Shown here: positions 11,144-13,661 of the stretch, one piece after another
Layout: each line of letters begins with the position of its first letter
Position numbering within the stretch: position 1 is the stretch's first letter
Assembly (NCBI GenBank): GCA_021835265.1
Contig: JAKBQK010000189.1
Span: 1-13,661 of the forward strand
DNA from: Thermoplasmata archaeon
Lineage (GTDB): Archaea > Thermoplasmatota > Thermoplasmata > Thermoplasmatales > Thermoplasmataceae
Length of the DNA: 13,661 bases
Direction of reading: 5' to 3'
Made by a program: the position numbers and the translations under genes
The notes under the pieces: generated by a model
Databases searched by the model: none
Seen by the model: only the letters and a program-made list of their open reading frames with translations
Told to the model about the DNA's origin: nothing

Positions 11144-13661
11144 TTATTTTAAGACCGTTTCGAATATTTTTTTTATGTAATCTGGATCGCTTTGAAATAT
11201 GATCCCTTCTTTTTCCATTTGAGATTTAGTTTTAGATTTCCAGTTAAGTTTATCCCAGTCTGTTACAGAAATTATAAAGGCATAAGTTTCTAATCCCTTT
11301 ATATTATTTTTCATTTTATTTAAATAACCTGGTAAATTAAGTTTCGGATCATTATCAGGATCAGAGTGCACTAGACCATGAGGTTCAATGTAAATTATAA
11401 CCTGATTCTTGTAATTATCCTCTTTCTGCCTCACCCAAAGAACAAAGTCTGGATAGATTGTTTCATTTAAAATATAAAAGTGAAATCCTGAACGAGTGGG
11501 ATTTCTATAAAGATAAAATTCTAGCGTGTCTAAATTTGCGCTACCAATGTTTTGACTGATTTCGATTAACGAGATCAGGTCTCTGACAAATTTTTCTTCG
11601 CCCTCATTGAGGCCCACTGGGATTGTATAGCATTTACCGTTTTCATCGTAAGATATCAGCGGTACATATAATGAGGCCTCAGTTCCTCTGTATTTCGTCC
11701 CAACTTTCTTAATAGGGAATGATAGATATGTTTCTAAATTTTTGATACTTACAATGTCTGGGATACTATTTTTCTTTGCAATTGTATCGTCAATATAAAG
11801 CTTATAATTCTCTGGAATAGGCCCATTAAAATTTCCACTTTCAAAAATGTTGCCTTCGGCAGTGATTTTCTCCCTAAATTTCTTATCTTTGAACCTAACT
11901 ATATATCTTTTAATTATTTCAAAAATGGCTTCTTCTATTATTTCTACGTTCTTTAAATCTACATTTGTAAATAGTTCCGGATCCATGAAAAGTTCATAAT
12001 TCGAACTATTGCTATAAAACAGGCCGTTAACCAAGGAATCGAAAATTTCTGGCGATATGATCAAGTTTCGAAAGTTAGAACTGAATTTATAATCTAAAAC
12101 TTTAAAATAGATATTATTCCAGTTAATCATATCCAGAGTGAAGCGATCTAAAATGCACTTCTTATATTCTGTAACGCTCTGAATCCCCGAGTCGGTTAAT
12201 GACACTCTTTCCGCAGTAGCCAAAAAATTCACACTTGGAATTATGTCCGTTTCATAAGTCAAAATCATACTTTCGTTTTGGTATTGCCTTATAACATTTT
12301 CATTTAATGTTATAATTTGTAGGGGCGGCATAATATTTTTTTTATTATTTGTGATCTCTAATGTCCGCAGCGCGTATAGGACTTCATTTTTCACTATATC
12401 TCTAAATGCTGCCAAATACGATGCCTTTATTCCAAATATATACAACATTTGCATTATTCTTAATTCATTGGGTGGATTCATCTCTCTTTTCATAGACTTG
12501 TTTTCGCCATTCAACCTAACGCCTCTTCCGAAAAGTTGAATTATCTGAGCTCCTTCGTTTTTGCCTACATTTAGGAGACACATAGACGACACTCGTTTTG
12601 TGTCCCATCCTTCTATGAATTTCTTTGCTCCAATCAGGATATCTATCTTTTCTGGTTCTTCAGAAATGCTGCTAAATAGTGATTTTGTGATCTTATCGTC
12701 ATGAATCTTAATTTGAGGAAGATCTTCCTTTATATCATTCAGCAACTTCGGCCTGTCTCCAACATCTATTACTCCAAAAAAATCTGAGCCGCATTTAATT
12801 CCAATTTCCCCATCGGTTTCATTGATCTTGTAAAGCTCTATTTCAGAGTTCCCTGATGATTTGAAGACAATATAAAGCAAATCTGAATAGATCTGGTCAT
12901 AATTGAGATCTTTGCTCTCTTCACTGTCTGAAGGTCTAATCTTGTAAGGAAAAAGTATTTCATCGTAACTGCGGGCAAAAACATCATTGCCCTCTTTATC
13001 TTGAATTCCACTATTACCATGGATTATGGCTTTTATCCGTTCTATAACATTGCTCCTATTAGGCGGTGAAGTCACCCAGTCCAAGAATTTGACAACGTCT
13101 ATGATGTCAGATGTTGTCTTCTTATCAGATACGCTAACTTTGCTACCAACAAATATCCATAATGGCCTTTCAATAGCGTACTTCTTTATGATATCCTTCC
13201 TATCTCTATAAACAAGGAGTTGCCCGAGATACGACAAAGAATTTGCCAAAAGCAATGTATTTCTAGTTTTGATTTCATCCAACGAACTCTTATCAAGATT
13301 GATGATAAAGAAATCTTTTCCATATCCATCCCGGTAAAAATGCCTATAAGAATAGTCTATTAATATGGAATGAGCATATGTATCATACAGTTCTTGATCA
13401 CTCGAGACTGCCTGCTCAAAGGTTGCACTGTATTCTAAGGCGAAGCCTTCTAATGACATTTGGTCTCTAATGTGAGCCCAGGTTCTTTCCTCCGATCTAT
13501 ATCCCTTATGTCCTTCATCAACAAGAATGAGATTATGAGTTCCAAAACCAGAAATATCTATTGTTACGCCAGATCCTTTTTTTGTTTCATTAGTTTTCAG
13601 TTTATTTATATCAATGACCTTAATCATATAGTTGTTTGATGAGTATGATTCAAGCGTTAAT
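11144..13661 (-). CDS. Type III restriction-type Res subunit (SF2 helicase-nuclease), 5'-partial
   Basis: The frame stays open through the right edge, so the N-terminus lies outside the window; ATG 13627 is internal. Counting from it, helicase motif II is DEGH (37-40), motif III SAT (67-69), motif V FIEGWDTKRV (337-346) and motif VI QLFGRGVR (364-371). Motif I, the ATP-binding loop, must lie upstream. Near the C-terminus a PD-(D/E)XK-like site reads PDFVLW (P726, D727) and, 21 residues later, IYIEPHGL (E748). The usual lysine is replaced by H750, as I recall for a subset of this family. Type III Res subunits translocate on and cut unmethylated DNA together with a Mod methylase, which is not visible here and may lie beyond the edge. 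If no Mod exists, it may be a solitary DEAD/DEAH helicase-nuclease with another defence role. It is more AT-rich than the replication genes, suggesting separate acquisition. Confidence 0.82.
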   Translation of the reverse strand, partial: LTLESYSSNNYMIKVIDINKLKTNETKKGSGVTIDISGFGTHNLILVDEGHKGYRSEERTWAHIRDQMSLEGFALEYSATFEQAVSSDQELYDTYAHSILIDYSYRHFYRDGYGKDFFIINLDKSSLDEIKTRNTLLLANSLSYLGQLLVYRDRKDIIKKYAIERPLWIFVGSKVSVSDKKTTSDIIDVVKFLDWVTSPPNRSNVIERIKAIIHGNSGIQDKEGNDVFARSYDEILFPYKIRPSDSEESKDLNYDQIYSDLLYIVFKSSGNSEIELYKINETDGEIGIKCGSDFFGVIDVGDRPKLLNDIKEDLPQIKIHDDKITKSLFSSISEEPEKIDILIGAKKFIEGWDTKRVSSMCLLNVGKNEGAQIIQLFGRGVRLNGENKSMKREMNPPNELRIMQMLYIFGIKASYLAAFRDIVKNEVLYALRTLEITNNKKNIMPPLQIITLNENVIRQYQNESMILTYETDIIPSVNFLATAERVSLTDSGIQSVTEYKKCILDRFTLDMINWNNIYFKVLDYKFSSNFRNLIISPEIFDSLVNGLFYSNSSNYELFMDPELFTNVDLKNVEIIEEAIFEIIKRYIVRFKDKKFREKITAEGNIFESGNFNGPIPENYKLYIDDTIAKKNSIPDIVSIKNLETYLSFPIKKVGTKYRGTEASLYVPLISYDENGKCYTIPVGLNEGEEKFVRDLISLIEISQNIGSANLDTLEFYLYRNPTRSGFHFYILNETIYPDFVLWVRQKEDNYKNQVIIYIEPHGLVHSDPDNDPKLNLPGYLNKMKNNIKGLETYAFIISVTDWDKLNWKSKTKSQMEKEGIIFQSDPDYIKKIFETVLK

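Overview
The window looks archaeal, most likely from a Thermoplasmatales-type euryarchaeon. Single or first genes tend to have a TATA-like box A about 25-31 bases before the start codon and little or no leader. Genes inside operons carry GGTGAT/GGAGG Shine-Dalgarno sequences. The DNA is AT-rich with many AGA/AGG and ATA codons, and the integrase has the archaeal layout. The lineage is inferred from style, not from a marker gene.

The left two thirds form an integrated or integrative mobile element. A 17-base sequence at 47-63 reads as the complement of a tRNA 3' end (T-loop end, T-stem, acceptor strand, discriminator) and sits just upstream of a tyrosine integrase (121-1443). A convergent 144-residue gene and a divergent operon share a compact control region (1875-2003) with back-to-back promoters and a perfect 16-base palindrome. 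The rightward operon is tightly overlapped: a 59-residue AbrB-like regulator, a cysteine-motif protein, two very small ORFs, a zinc-ribbon MT-A70 methyltransferase, an acidic protein and a DUF3987-like P-loop ATPase (4118-5746). Directly behind the ATPase is a gene-free segment (5747-6222) with an 18-base palindrome, paired AATTCAC heptamers in both orientations and an AT-rich 9-base tandem array. This is a good candidate replication origin.

The right part is an accessory, defence-like region: a HEPN-motif protein (6223-6906), an HNH nuclease-like zinc protein (7210-8094), a coiled-coil protein (8516-9463), a leftward two-gene unit encoding a three-helix membrane protein and a class III nucleotide cyclase (10703 down to 9492), and a leftward type III restriction-type helicase/nuclease that runs off the right edge (11144-13661).

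The cyclase/membrane pair has the make-up of a Pycsar antiviral system (PycTM effector plus PycC pyrimidine cyclase). The cyclase keeps both metal-binding aspartates but lacks the residues that select adenine or guanine. An intact archaeal Pycsar cargo is the most interesting content here. If 47-63 is a true attachment core, the geometry predicts that the intact tRNA lies beyond the right edge and that every gene in the window is element cargo.
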